Part shown: piece by piece, positions 16,740 through 25,827 of the stretch | Position numbering within the stretch: position 1 is the first letter of the stretch | How the letters are laid out: each line of letters starts with the position of its first letter | Source: Actibacterium pelagium | Lineage (GTDB): Bacteria; Pseudomonadota; Alphaproteobacteria; Rhodobacterales; Rhodobacteraceae | Reading direction: 5' to 3' | Length of the DNA: 64,000 bases | Assembly (NCBI RefSeq): GCF_002285415.1 | Contig: NZ_NSBU01000006.1 | Span: 310,001-374,000 of the forward strand | Made by a program: the position numbers and the translations under genes | The notes under the pieces: generated by a model | Database searches by the model: none | What the model was told of the DNA's origin: nothing | The model's input: only the letters and a program-made list of their open reading frames with translations

Positions 16740-16775
16740 GTGGACCTGACTTGACCCAAGTCATATAAGATCAGG

Positions 16776-16809
16776 ACTGCCCCCGGTAAGCGTCGGGGGC
16801 AGTTCTAAT
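16776..16809 (+). terminator. Rho-independent terminator after the symporter gene
   Basis: ACTGCCCCCG and CGGGGGCAGT form a perfect 10-bp stem with loop GTAAGCGT, followed by TCTAATT. It separates the acsA-symporter genes from the signalling genes, although read-through is possible because the next gene starts 17 bases later. Confidence 0.85.
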
Positions 16810-16825
16810 TCAAAAGGAGCCGCGC

Positions 16826-18646
16826 GTGAGCGAAATTGCTGAGATCGCCGGGTTTTTATCCCACGTACACCCTTACGACAGCCTCTCCCCCGAAGAGCTG
16901 AATCGAGTCGCGGGATTGTTCAGACGCAAGACATTTGCAGCGGGGGAAAGAATTTACCGATACGGCGACCCCTTGGAGGGGCTGTACGTGGTCGAAGGCG
17001 GCGCCGTTCGGATCACAGATACCAATGGCGAGACCGTCTCGCACCTTGGTTCCAGAAACAGTTTTGGTGAGCGTGGCCTGTCGCGCGGAGGTCTGGCCGC
17101 AACCTCGGCAGAGGCTGGCGAAGATACCTGCGTTCTGATCCTACCCGCGGCCGAGTTCCGGGCGCTTGGTATCGCGCACCCAAGCTTTCAAAGGTTCTTC
17201 GATCGAACGCGCCCGACAGAGCCGCGAAAAACCGACCTGAATACCTCTAGCGTTTCGACCTTGATGGCGCGGAACCCTGTTCATTGCACACCCGAAGACA
17301 CGGTCGCAACAGCATCGAAAAGGATGCGAGATCGCCGGATTTCCTGCCTTGGTGTCATTGAGAACGAAAAATTGGTGGGCATCCTTACGCACTCTGATCT
17401 GGTGGATCGGGTCATGGCAGAGGGGCTGCCATACAGCCAGCCGGTTGCGAAGGTGATGACCGAAAACCCAATCACATTGGCCTCGTCCGCTATTGGCAGT
17501 GATGTTCTGCATGTGATGCTGGAACGCAAGATTGGCCATTTGCCAGTTGTTGATAACGGGCGCTTCGTTGGGATCGTGACGCAAACGGACCTGACACGGT
17601 TTCAGGCGATCTCGTCCGCGGCGCTGGTACAGGATGTGGCGGCGGCCAATACGGCCGAGGAACTGGCCGAGGTTACCGCGCGCATCCCGCAACTTCTTGT
17701 GCAGCTTGTCGCGGCAGGCAATCGGCACGAGGTTGTCACGCGCCTGATAACCAATATTGCGGATGCATGTACGCGCCGCTTGCTGGCTCTGGCGACCGAA
17801 AAGCTGGGCCCGGCTCCGGTGCCGTGGCTGTGGCTGGCCTGTGGCAGTCAGGGACGTCAGGAACAAACGGGCGTCTCGGATCAGGACAACTGCCTGTTCC
17901 TTCATGACGATGTGACCGACGCCGACATGCCCTATTTTCAGGAGTTGGCGAAGTTCGTCACAGACGGTCTGGATGTATGCGGGTATATCTACTGTCCCGG
18001 TGACATGATGGCGACCAACCCGCGTTGGTGTCAGCCTGTCCGCGTCTGGCGAGAGTATTTCCGGGGCTGGATCGACAAGCCTGATCCCATGGCGCAAATG
18101 CTGGCCTCGGTGATGTACGACCTGCGTCCTATCGGCGGCGACGAAAGCCTGTTTGAGGGGCTGCAAAAAGAAACGTTAGAGCGGTCTGCTGCGAACTCGA
18201 TCTTCGTAGCGCATATGGCCTCGAATGCGCTGAAGCACACGCCGCCGCTTGGGCTGCTGCGCGGCATTGCGACCATCCGCTCGGGTGAGCACAAGAACCA
18301 CTTGGATATGAAGCACAACGGTGTGGTTCCGGTGGTGGATCTTGGGCGCATCTATGCGCTGCAGGGCAAGCTGACCGAGGTCAACACCCGGGCTCGGCTA
18401 GAGGCCGCTATCGACGCGCATGTCGTAAGCGAAACCGGCGGGGCCGACCTGTTGGCGGCCTATGACTTAATCGCCAATGAACGGCTGGAACATCAGGCGG
18501 CCCAGATCAAGAACGGTCAGGCGCCAGACAACTTCCTGTCGCCATCAGACTTGTCAGATTTTCAACGAAGCCATCTGCGGGACGCGTTCGTCGTTATCCG
18601 CTCGATGCAATCCGCGCTTGGCCATGGACGGGCCGCGCCGGGTTAA
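16826..18646 (+). CDS. cNMP-binding/CBS/DUF294 nucleotidyltransferase-like protein
   Basis: A 606-residue soluble regulator. Domains in order: cyclic-nucleotide-binding-like domain (about 10-125), two CBS domains (about 145-260), a DUF294 GlnD-like nucleotidyltransferase domain with GSQGRQEQTGVSDQDN at 340-355, and a C-terminal DUF294 output domain. The nucleotidyltransferase G-S and D-x-D residues are present, so catalysis is possible. In the cNMP pocket the usual Arg before A-T (R-A-A-T) is a Leu (GLAAT), so cAMP binding is doubtful. Start GTG 16826 follows AAAAGGAG. Such proteins are commonly encoded next to VC_2705-type symporters and are thought to regulate them; the target is unknown. 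Confidence 0.9.
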   Translation: MSEIAEIAGFLSHVHPYDSLSPEELNRVAGLFRRKTFAAGERIYRYGDPLEGLYVVEGGAVRITDTNGETVSHLGSRNSFGERGLSRGGLAATSAEAGEDTCVLILPAAEFRALGIAHPSFQRFFDRTRPTEPRKTDLNTSSVSTLMARNPVHCTPEDTVATASKRMRDRRISCLGVIENEKLVGILTHSDLVDRVMAEGLPYSQPVAKVMTENPITLASSAIGSDVLHVMLERKIGHLPVVDNGRFVGIVTQTDLTRFQAISSAALVQDVAAANTAEELAEVTARIPQLLVQLVAAGNRHEVVTRLITNIADACTRRLLALATEKLGPAPVPWLWLACGSQGRQEQTGVSDQDNCLFLHDDVTDADMPYFQELAKFVTDGLDVCGYIYCPGDMMATNPRWCQPVRVWREYFRGWIDKPDPMAQMLASVMYDLRPIGGDESLFEGLQKETLERSAANSIFVAHMASNALKHTPPLGLLRGIATIRSGEHKNHLDMKHNGVVPVVDLGRIYALQGKLTEVNTRARLEAAIDAHVVSETGGADLLAAYDLIANERLEHQAAQIKNGQAPDNFLSPSDLSDFQRSHLRDAFVVIRSMQSALGHGRAAPG

Positions 18647-18667
18647 GGGAACACTTGGGGAGGAACA

Positions 18668-19192
18668 ATGTTTCTTGAATTGATCGCAACTTTTGTGGCG
18701 GGTCTTGCTGCCGCGGGACTGGTAATGCTGGTGAACCGAACCATCGGCGGGCGGCTTCCCCGGTGGTTCACCCCTGCCTTTGCGGGTGCTGCCATGATCG
18801 GATTTACGATCTGGAACGAGTATAACTGGTTCAACCACACCACCTCGCAATTGCCCGAAGGGATCGAGGTTGTCTCGACGGTCGAGAAGACCGCGATTTA
18901 TCGCCCTTGGACCTACATTGCCCCTTATATCGATCGCTTCGCGGCCGTCGATTACGCCAGCATCATGACCAATCCGCAGGCTCCGGATCACCGCATTGTC
19001 AGCGTTGTATTCATGGGCCGCTGGTCACCGGTTCGTCAGGTTCGGATGTTGTTTGACTGCGAAGGCGGACGCCGGATCGATCTGGTGGACGGGATTGATC
19101 TTGATCCGGACGGGTTGCCTCCGGAAGGGACGCCATGGATTGGCATGGAATCCGACAGCCCGCTTCTGATCGGGGCCTGCAAGGAGGTATAA
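18668..19192 (+). CDS. Conserved hypothetical membrane protein
   Basis: A 174-residue protein I do not recognise. Two N-terminal hydrophobic helices (about 4-22 and 36-53) are followed by a soluble region of about 120 residues with IEVVSTVEKTAIYRPWTYI, VVFMGRWSPVRQVRMLFDCE and IDLVDGIDLDPDG. The second half looks like a small beta-rich extracytoplasmic domain, though topology is uncertain. It starts 21 bases after the DUF294 gene (a GGGGAGG site precedes ATG 18668) and the receiver gene starts 2 bases after its stop, so it is an integral part of this operon. Confidence 0.75.
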   Translation: MFLELIATFVAGLAAAGLVMLVNRTIGGRLPRWFTPAFAGAAMIGFTIWNEYNWFNHTTSQLPEGIEVVSTVEKTAIYRPWTYIAPYIDRFAAVDYASIMTNPQAPDHRIVSVVFMGRWSPVRQVRMLFDCEGGRRIDLVDGIDLDPDGLPPEGTPWIGMESDSPLLIGACKEV

Positions 19193-19194
19193 CC

Positions 19195-19575
19195 ATGTCC
19201 GAGACCTCGATCCTGATCGTCGAAGACGAAGACAACATCGCGCTGGCGCTGACCCATGTATTGCGGCGCGAAGGCTATGCGGTCGACCGGGTCGCGGATG
19301 GCGCCAAAGCGGTGCCCGCTATTCGGGCGATGTTGCCTGATCTGGTGTTGCTCGACGTGATGCTGCCCGAGGTCTCTGGCTATGAGATTTGCCAGACTGT
19401 TCGGATGGATGAAGGTCTGACGGACGTGAAGATTCTGATCATGACGGCGCGTGGCACCGATGTAGAACGCCGCAAAGGTCTGGCGCTTGGGGCGAACGGG
19501 TTCATCACCAAGCCGTTTGAGCTGACCGACCTGAAGCAGCAGGTCGCGGATTGTCTGGCAGGTGATGCCTCATGA
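19195..19575 (+). CDS. Stand-alone response regulator receiver protein
   Basis: A 126-residue CheY-like protein: acidic pair E10/D11, phospho-acceptor D54 in LVLLDVMLP, T84 and K106 in ITKPF are all present, so it should be phosphorylatable. There is no DNA-binding or other output domain. ATG 19195 has AAGGAGG upstream; an earlier in-frame start lies within the preceding gene. It overlaps the next gene by 4 bases (ATGA). No intact kinase is encoded nearby: the next protein has lost the kinase residues. Confidence 0.92.
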   Translation: MSETSILIVEDEDNIALALTHVLRREGYAVDRVADGAKAVPAIRAMLPDLVLLDVMLPEVSGYEICQTVRMDEGLTDVKILIMTARGTDVERRKGLALGANGFITKPFELTDLKQQVADCLAGDAS

Positions 19576-21689
19576 AAATCACCGAGAAACTAAGCCTGCG
19601 CATTCGGGTCTTTTTGTTTTTCGCCTTTCTCGGGCTGGCGTCCGTTGGGGCGGTAATCGCCGGTTTGATCTTTGCCTTCCAAAGAGCCGCGCAGCCCGAG
19701 TTGGCGGATGCCTTCACAATGGCGGGCCTGATTGCCAGCTTTGGCATTCTAGGGCTGACTGCATGGGTTTGGTTTCTATTCGATGAAAACGTAGCAAAAG
19801 CGATCCAGAAGCTGGCCGGTGGCATGATGGCCCGCGCCCATGCCGAAGTCGGACGTGAGATCGATCAGAACCCGGCGCGTTATCTTGGTGAACTGGCACC
19901 AGCGGCCAAGGCTGTCACCCAAAACCTGTCGATCACTCGTTCTGCCTTGGCAGAGGCGGTTGAACGGGAAACCGAACAAATTGCCCGCGAAAAGACCCGT
20001 CTGGCGGGTCTACTAGCGGATGTCCCCGAAGGTGTGTTGTTATGCTCGGGCGCCCATAACGTGGTGTTCTATAACGGCTCTGCGGTCGAGCTTTTGGCCG
20101 AAGAGGATATCGAGCCCGGCTTGAACCGTTCGCTTTTCACCTGTTTGCGGCCGGGGCCGATCCGCAGCGCCTATGCCCGACTGCGCGCGGGTGAAGCGGG
20201 TGCCTCGACCGAACTGATCTGCGCGACCATCGGTGAAGGTCGGGTGCTGTCGGCGCAGATGCGCCTGATGCGCATGGACGAGGGCGAAGTTCCGGGTCCG
20301 GGCTATGTTCTGACCCTGCGCGACATCACCGCCGAGCTTGCCCAGCACGCCGAGCGCGAAGAGATGATCGAAACGATGGTCGACCGCACCCGGCGTCCGG
20401 TGGCCAATATGCAAACCCTGTTGGGGGCCTTTGATGCGGGTGATGCCCCGCCCGAATTCCGAGCCGCGCTAGAGGCCGAGGTGGCAGGTCTTGCCCGAGA
20501 CATTGATCGTCTGGGCAGCAAGCACGATGCGGAACGGGCGGCTTGGTGGCCAAAGGGAGAGCATCGCGCAGCGGATATCGTTGATGGGGTGATTTCACAG
20601 CTCGACTATCATGGCATCAACCTGACCGCAGATTCCGAACAACTGTTGCTGACCTGCGATGCCTATCAGGTCATCGCGCTTCTGTCGCATATTTCAGAGT
20701 ATCTGGTGCGTCGCCACGGGGCCTCTGCCTTGTCACTGTTGGTGAGCGAGGATGAGCACGGCGGCGCGATGGTATCGCTTGGCTGGGCCGGCGAAACGCT
20801 GCCGTTTGGTATGCTGGACGACTGGCTGGAAGCCCCGATGGATGTCGGTTTGGCCCATATGACGGGTCGCAGCATCCTTCACGGGCACGCAACCGACATG
20901 TGGCCTGAACCGGGCATGGCGGGTCGCGCTGTGTTGCGCTTGCCGATCCAGAAAGCCTGCCGATTGGAAGACCGGGCCTCTACTGCCAAAAGTCGTGCCG
21001 CCTATGACTTTGACCTGTTGTCACGCGAAGTGAACGACGACTACGTGAATGTGCCGCTTCGGCAATTGTCCTTTGTGGTGTTTGACACAGAGACGACAGG
21101 GCTCTTGCCGCATCAGGGGGACGAGATCGTACAGATCGCGGGTGTGCGTCTGGTCAACGGTCGTCGTGTCGAAGGGGAAGAGTTCGACAGTCTTGTGAAC
21201 CCCGGTCGCTCGATCCCGCCGGGCTCTACCGAAGTGCACGGGATCACCGAAGCCATGGTGGCTGACGCGGACCCGATCCAGACGGTGGGCCGACGGTTCC
21301 ACCGCTTTGCAGAGGGCGCTGTTTTGGTGGCCCACAACGCCCCGTTCGATATGGCGTTTTTCAAGCGGCACGAAGGCAATATCGGCAAGCTGTTCGATCA
21401 TCCGGTTCTGGATACCGTCCTTCTGTCTGCGGTTCTGTTCGGTCAGTCCGAAACGCATACACTTGACGCGTTGACCGAACGGCTTGGCATCATCATCCCG
21501 CCAGAGCTTCGCCATACGGCGATGGGCGATACGGTGGCCACGGCCAAGGCGTTCGAGATGATGTTGCCGATGCTACAGGCAAAAGGCCTGAACACCTTCG
21601 GGGACGTTTTGGTCGAGGTGCGCAAGCACGCTCGGCTCATACAAGATCTGAACGCCGATCAGGCCGCCGCGAACGGATCCACCGGGTAA
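19572..21689 (+). CDS. Membrane sensor with degenerate histidine-kinase module fused to DEDDh (DnaQ-like) exonuclease
   Basis: A 705-residue fusion. Order: two membrane helices (about 11-35, 48-70), a HAMP-like/coiled linker (to about 140), a PAS-like domain (about 145-250), a dimerisation-like segment with [10 protein letters not shown] at 271-280 (Asp or another residue where the kinase His should be), a degenerate ATPase-like region (about 330-458) without recognisable N or G boxes, and a 3'-5' exonuclease domain (about 499-675). The exonuclease motifs are intact: D505 and E507 (FDTETTG), D593 (HNAPFD), H648 and D653 (HTAMGD). Kinase activity is therefore unlikely and nuclease activity likely. 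It overlaps the receiver gene by 4 bases and runs 31 bases into convergent truA. Confidence 0.88.
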   Translation: MKITEKLSLRIRVFLFFAFLGLASVGAVIAGLIFAFQRAAQPELADAFTMAGLIASFGILGLTAWVWFLFDENVAKAIQKLAGGMMARAHAEVGREIDQNPARYLGELAPAAKAVTQNLSITRSALAEAVERETEQIAREKTRLAGLLADVPEGVLLCSGAHNVVFYNGSAVELLAEEDIEPGLNRSLFTCLRPGPIRSAYARLRAGEAGASTELICATIGEGRVLSAQMRLMRMDEGEVPGPGYVLTLRDITAELAQHAEREEMIETMVDRTRRPVANMQTLLGAFDAGDAPPEFRAALEAEVAGLARDIDRLGSKHDAERAAWWPKGEHRAADIVDGVISQLDYHGINLTADSEQLLLTCDAYQVIALLSHISEYLVRRHGASALSLLVSEDEHGGAMVSLGWAGETLPFGMLDDWLEAPMDVGLAHMTGRSILHGHATDMWPEPGMAGRAVLRLPIQKACRLEDRASTAKSRAAYDFDLLSREVNDDYVNVPLRQLSFVVFDTETTGLLPHQGDEIVQIAGVRLVNGRRVEGEEFDSLVNPGRSIPPGSTEVHGITEAMVADADPIQTVGRRFHRFAEGAVLVAHNAPFDMAFFKRHEGNIGKLFDHPVLDTVLLSAVLFGQSETHTLDALTERLGIIIPPELRHTAMGDTVATAKAFEMMLPMLQAKGLNTFGDVLVEVRKHARLIQDLNADQAAANGSTG

Positions 21690-22432
21690 CCGACCCGCGC
21701 CAAGTAAAGCCCCTGCGGCGGCGAAACAGGTCCACAGGCCGCACGGTCGCAGGCCTCTAGCGCAGCCTTAACATCATCCGGGGTCCATGACCCGGCCCCC
21801 ACGCGTTCTAGGGTGCCGACGAAACTGCGCACCTGATTGTGCAGGAAGCTGCGGGCGCGCACGTGAAAACGGAACTCTTGCCCGCCGGGGTAGGGGTGCT
21901 CTTCCACCCGAAGCTCGTCCAGTGTCTTGACCGGAGAGGCGGCCTGGCACATGGCCGCGCGGAAAGTGGTGAAATCGTGCAGGCCGATCAAGTGGTCGGC
22001 GGCCGCTTGCATCGCGTCGCGATCCAAGGGCTGGGACACCTGCCAGACCTTACCGTCATCATGCGTAACAGGCGCACGACGTGTCACCAGCCGGAACAGG
22101 TATTGCCGCTCGACCGCCGAGAACCGTGCGTGAAATTCATCATCTGTGCGCGCACAGGCCACGATTGATACGGGTAGCGGCTTCAGGTGATAGTTCAGAG
22201 CCTCTGACAGGCGGAACGGATCCCAGTCCTTTGCCATATCGCAATGGGCCACCTGACCGTAGGCATGTACCCCGGAATCGGTGCGACCTGCTGCTGCGAT
22301 GGACGGCACGTCGCGTTCCAGTTTGGCCAAAGCAGCCTCTACCGCCCCCTGAACAGAGGGCTGGTCCGCCTGACGCTGCCACCCGGCAAAGGGCGCGCCA
22401 TCATATTCAACTTTAAGCGCGTATCTGGGCAT
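21659..22432 (-). CDS. truA: tRNA pseudouridine(38-40) synthase TruA
   Basis: A 257-residue pseudouridine synthase that modifies positions 38-40 of tRNA anticodon arms. It has [21 protein letters not shown], the catalytic aspartate in [11 protein letters not shown] (about residue 52) and [22 protein letters not shown] 22432 gives the standard start; an extension to 22480 is not supported. Its 3' end overlaps the exonuclease fusion gene, on the other strand, by 31 bases. Confidence 0.96.
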   Translation of the reverse strand: MPRYALKVEYDGAPFAGWQRQADQPSVQGAVEAALAKLERDVPSIAAAGRTDSGVHAYGQVAHCDMAKDWDPFRLSEALNYHLKPLPVSIVACARTDDEFHARFSAVERQYLFRLVTRRAPVTHDDGKVWQVSQPLDRDAMQAAADHLIGLHDFTTFRAAMCQAASPVKTLDELRVEEHPYPGGQEFRFHVRARSFLHNQVRSFVGTLERVGAGSWTPDDVKAALEACDRAACGPVSPPQGLYLARVGYPVDPFAAA

Positions 22433-22515
22433 GGTGGTCCGGTTACACCTCACACGAGCAATTGGCAATCTTCGGGGCACTTCCTATCTTGGGATCAACA
22501 GTCAGGAGACAGCCC

Positions 22516-23928
22516 TTGGGTATTGGTGAGATTGCAGGTGACCTGTGGCGTAACGTGGAAGAGGTGGGCGAGACCCTGACCGCCCCGTTTTCGGATCCGG
22601 TGATCCGTTTGGGTGTGACCGGTCTGTCGCGGGCCGGTAAAACGGTGTTTATCACCTCGCTTGTTGCAAACCTGCTGGACCGCGGGCGCATGCCCGCGCT
22701 GCAATCGGGCAGCGCGATCACCACCGCCTACCTTCAGCCGCAGCCAGACGACACGGTGCCCCGGTTCGACTATGAGACACATCGTGCGGCCCTGACCGCG
22801 CCAGAACCGTTTTGGCCCGAAAGCACCCGCGCTGTGTCGCAACTGCGCCTGTCCCTGCGGGTGCAGCGGCAGGGGATGCTGGGCGCGATGTCAGGCCCGC
22901 GTACGGTGCACCTTGATATCGTGGATTACCCCGGCGAATGGCTTCTGGACCTTGGCCTGCTGGATCAAAGCTTTGCCGAGTGGTCGGAAGAAACCTTGGC
23001 GCGGATTGAAAACCGGACCGAGGCCGCAGAGTTCCTGAAGCAACTTGATGGCGCAGAGCCTGCCGCGAATTTCGAAGAGTCGCTCGCCAAGGTTTTGGCC
23101 AGTTCTTTCACCGGCTATCTTCATGCGGCGCGCGAAGCGGGGTTTTATGACTGCACCCCGGGTCGGTTTCTGCTGCCCGGAGAGATGGAAGGCTCGCCGG
23201 TTCTGACTTTCGCGCCCCTACGGATGACCGGAAAAGCCGCGAAAGGCAGCTTGCAAGCCGAGATGGAGCGCCGGTTCGAGGCCTATAAGTCCCGCGTCGT
23301 GAAACCCTTCTTCCGTGACCACTTTGCCCGGATCGACCGACAAGTGGTGCTGGTCGATGCGCTTGGGGCGATCCATTCGGGCCCTGCCGCGCTAGAGGAC
23401 CTGCGTGGCGCGATGGCGCGTATCCTGTCGGCCTTCCGTCCCGGTCGGAATGCGTGGCTGACCACGTTATTGCGTGGCAAGCGGGTCGAGAAAATCCTGT
23501 TTGCCGCCAGCAAAGCCGACCACCTGCATCACCTGCAGCATCCGCAGTTGACCGCTGTTCTGGAAGCCCTGCTACGAGAGGCCAAGGACCGCGCCGATTT
23601 CTCGGGCGCAGCGACCAAGGCCATGTCGATTGCCGCTTTAAGGGCGACGGTCGAAGAAACCATCAGCCACAAAGGTGAGGACGTGAATTGCGTCTCGGGC
23701 ATCCTGCTGGATAGCGGCAAGCGTGCCGCGATGTATCCCGGCACCTTGCCCGAGGACCCCAATCAACTTCTCTCGGCTGCCCGCAGTGGTGCCGATGCTT
23801 GGCTGGAGGCTGACTATAACCTGATGCGATTTGCCCCTGCGCCCTTGCATCTGAAGCGTGGCGACGGGCTGCCCCACATCCGGCTGGACAAGGCCGTGCA
23901 ATTCCTGATCGGAGATCGCCTGTCATGA
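22516..23928 (+). CDS. YcjX-like GTP-binding stress protein (DUF463)
   Basis: A 470-residue P-loop protein: GVTGLSRAGKTVFITSLVANL near residues 35-55, then a Walker-B-like VHLDIVDYPGEWLLDL near 135 and the SKADH motif (guanine recognition, about residue 335). It matches the YcjX/DUF463 family, seen with YcjF in stress-responsive gene pairs. The start is taken as TTG 22516, with AGGAG 7-8 bases before it and MGIGEIAGDL as protein start; a longer frame from 22462 lacks this site. It overlaps ycjF by 4 bases. Confidence 0.9.
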   Translation: MGIGEIAGDLWRNVEEVGETLTAPFSDPVIRLGVTGLSRAGKTVFITSLVANLLDRGRMPALQSGSAITTAYLQPQPDDTVPRFDYETHRAALTAPEPFWPESTRAVSQLRLSLRVQRQGMLGAMSGPRTVHLDIVDYPGEWLLDLGLLDQSFAEWSEETLARIENRTEAAEFLKQLDGAEPAANFEESLAKVLASSFTGYLHAAREAGFYDCTPGRFLLPGEMEGSPVLTFAPLRMTGKAAKGSLQAEMERRFEAYKSRVVKPFFRDHFARIDRQVVLVDALGAIHSGPAALEDLRGAMARILSAFRPGRNAWLTTLLRGKRVEKILFAASKADHLHHLQHPQLTAVLEALLREAKDRADFSGAATKAMSIAALRATVEETISHKGEDVNCVSGILLDSGKRAAMYPGTLPEDPNQLLSAARSGADAWLEADYNLMRFAPAPLHLKRGDGLPHIRLDKAVQFLIGDRLS

Positions 23929-24920
23929 CCAAGGGCCCGATTGTTATCGACCTCGACTCAGAGGCCAAAGAGACCCCGGCCACCGCGCCGCCGGTGCCAG
24001 AGGTGCAGGGTGATATCCCGCAGGGCCAAGCCATGAAGGCGCTGGCACAGGCTGCATCCCGGCCCCGGTCACCGTGGGCAAAGTGGTTCTGGGGCGCGGT
24101 TACGGGGCTGCTTGGGTTGATCCTGTCCGTGGCGATCTGGGATTTCGTGACAGGCCTTTTGACACGCAATTCAGTCCTTGGGGGCGTTGCACTGGCGCTG
24201 GCAGGAGTTGTGCTGCTTGGTTTGGTCCTGTTCGGAATACGCGAGCTGGCCGGGTTTGCCCGGCTACGTCGGATGGATGGGTTACGCAAGTCGGCAGAAC
24301 AGGCTTTGGCAGAGAACGATTTGGCGCAGGCGCACCGGGTCAAGGATCGGCTTCTGCAGACCTATTCCGCGCGCCCTGACACAAGCTGGGGCCGCGCCCG
24401 ATTGGCCGAGCGTGAAGCCGATGCCTTTGACGCGGATACTTTGCTGGGATTGTTCGAGGTCGAGGTTTTGTCCCCACTTGACCAAGCCGCACAGGCAGAG
24501 GTTCAGGCCGCAGCCCGTCAAGTTGCGACGATTACCGCGCTGGTGCCTTTGGCGCTGGCTGACCTGATCTCGGCACTGGTGGCCAATCTGCGTATGATCC
24601 GGCGGATCGCGGAAATCTATGGCGGCCGCAGCGGTGTTATCGGAAACTGGCGTCTGACCCGATCGGTCCTGACCCATCTGGTAGCCACCGGCGCTTTGGC
24701 GGTGGGGGATGATATGCTCGAGCCGCTGATCGGCGGCGGTCTGTTGGGCAAACTGTCCCGCCGCTTTGGGGAAGGTATGGTCAACGGGGCCTTGACCGCG
24801 CGTGTGGGAGTGGCAGCAATAGAGGTTTGCAGGCCGCTGCCCTTTGTGACGACGAAGAAGCCCTCCGTCAGAAAAACGATCCAGAAAGCCCTGTCGGGTC
24901 TGTTCAAGTCCGAGAGCTAG
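23925..24920 (+). CDS. YcjF/DUF697 family inner-membrane protein
   Basis: A 331-residue membrane protein (TIGR01620/DUF697 family). The N-terminal 50 residues are acidic and proline-rich; two hydrophobic helices follow (about 53-75 and 85-108), then a helical soluble part and the conserved LVPLALADLISALVANLRMIRRIAEIYGGRSG core near 205-236. Partner of the YcjX gene, with an ATGA overlap. The exact function is not known; roles in envelope stress have been proposed for the pair. Its stop overlaps that of the convergent globin gene. Confidence 0.88.
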   Translation: MTKGPIVIDLDSEAKETPATAPPVPEVQGDIPQGQAMKALAQAASRPRSPWAKWFWGAVTGLLGLILSVAIWDFVTGLLTRNSVLGGVALALAGVVLLGLVLFGIRELAGFARLRRMDGLRKSAEQALAENDLAQAHRVKDRLLQTYSARPDTSWGRARLAEREADAFDADTLLGLFEVEVLSPLDQAAQAEVQAAARQVATITALVPLALADLISALVANLRMIRRIAEIYGGRSGVIGNWRLTRSVLTHLVATGALAVGDDMLEPLIGGGLLGKLSRRFGEGMVNGALTARVGVAAIEVCRPLPFVTTKKPSVRKTIQKALSGLFKSES

Positions 24921-25327
24921 CGCAGCTTGGGCACGCCACCCGGCAGGGTTTCGCGCTCTACCACACCTGCTCGCAGACTGCGGCCGATCCTGCGAGCGAG
25001 TTCCGACCATGCTGCCGCTTGCTCGGGGCGGAGTTCGGCGCGCAGGACGCGGTCGAACAGGCCCAGCCAAGGATCGAACATGCCGGGGCGGACGTTACCG
25101 GCTTTGACGTGTGCCTCCATTGGGGACCCGTCATAACTGCGCTCATGCAGGATAGCGTTGGCCCAGAAATCGGCCACCTTTGCCTCGTGCGTCTCCCAGT
25201 CTTGGACGTGCACGGCGAACACCGGACCCAAGCCGGGATGAACCCGTATCAGGGCATAGAATTCGCGGACCACGCGCTCTATCTCGGGGCGGGTGATGTC
25301 GAACTTGGGGGGCAGGGAAGTGCTCAT
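24917..25327 (-). CDS. Group III truncated hemoglobin
   Basis: A 136-residue group III (P-type) truncated globin, recognised by FDITRPEIERVVREFYALIRVHPGLGPVF, the HVQDWETHEAKVADFWANAIL helix and SYDGSPMEAHVK with the proximal histidine. Likely roles are O2, NO or sulfide chemistry in the cytoplasm. ATG 25327 gives the usual family length; an ATG at 25369 would add 14 residues and neither start has a good ribosome-binding site. It converges on ycjF with a 4-base overlap. Confidence 0.9.
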   Translation of the reverse strand: MSTSLPPKFDITRPEIERVVREFYALIRVHPGLGPVFAVHVQDWETHEAKVADFWANAILHERSYDGSPMEAHVKAGNVRPGMFDPWLGLFDRVLRAELRPEQAAAWSELARRIGRSLRAGVVERETLPGGVPKLR

Positions 25328-25398
25328 GGCGCCAATAGAGCCCAACGGAACAGGGGCAGCAAGAGACATCTTGCCGCCCGAGTTCGTGCTAGCCCCAA

Positions 25399-25827
25399 TT
25401 ATGCGGGGCGTAGACCTTGTGTCGGCCTGACCATTGCTGACCGTGTCAAGGCAGAGGGCATAAGGGCAAAGCCGGGTTCGAAATCGGCGTAATTGCAGGT
25501 GATTTCCTCGCCTTCTTCAATGTCGAACAGCGCAACGCCGCGGATGTGACCAGCGAAGGTGACATTGGGGTATTCAGCGTGGTTCATGAACCGGCCGTTG
25601 TCGATCTCGATCACCAGAAGATCGGTGTTTTCGTGATAGGGATAGGCGTATTTATCCAGATAGTTTTGCAGGATGTAGTCGCTGCGCGCGATATCGGCGC
25701 GGTGGACAAGGCGGTCAAACCGGCGGTCGAACCGCCAGATCACGGTGCCTTTTTCGATGTCTTTCGCGGCGAAAACGCCGACCCCTTCAATTGCACTGGG
25801 GCCGACAAAAGTTTCAACTGTCAACAT
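25399..25827 (-). CDS. SET-domain protein (putative lysine methyltransferase)
   Basis: A compact 142-residue SET domain: SAIEGVGVFAAKDIEKGTVIWRF at the start, the RFMNHAEYPNV motif near residues 80-90 (the NH..PN signature of the cofactor site), and EEGEEITCNYADF near 107-119. These are the SAM and substrate-site motifs, so methyltransferase activity is plausible; the substrate is unknown. The start at ATG 25827 is chosen because the longer open frame upstream has no SET homology and crosses the ileS promoter region. Confidence 0.85.
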   Translation of the reverse strand: MLTVETFVGPSAIEGVGVFAAKDIEKGTVIWRFDRRFDRLVHRADIARSDYILQNYLDKYAYPYHENTDLLVIEIDNGRFMNHAEYPNVTFAGHIRGVALFDIEEGEEITCNYADFEPGFALMPSALTRSAMVRPTQGLRPA

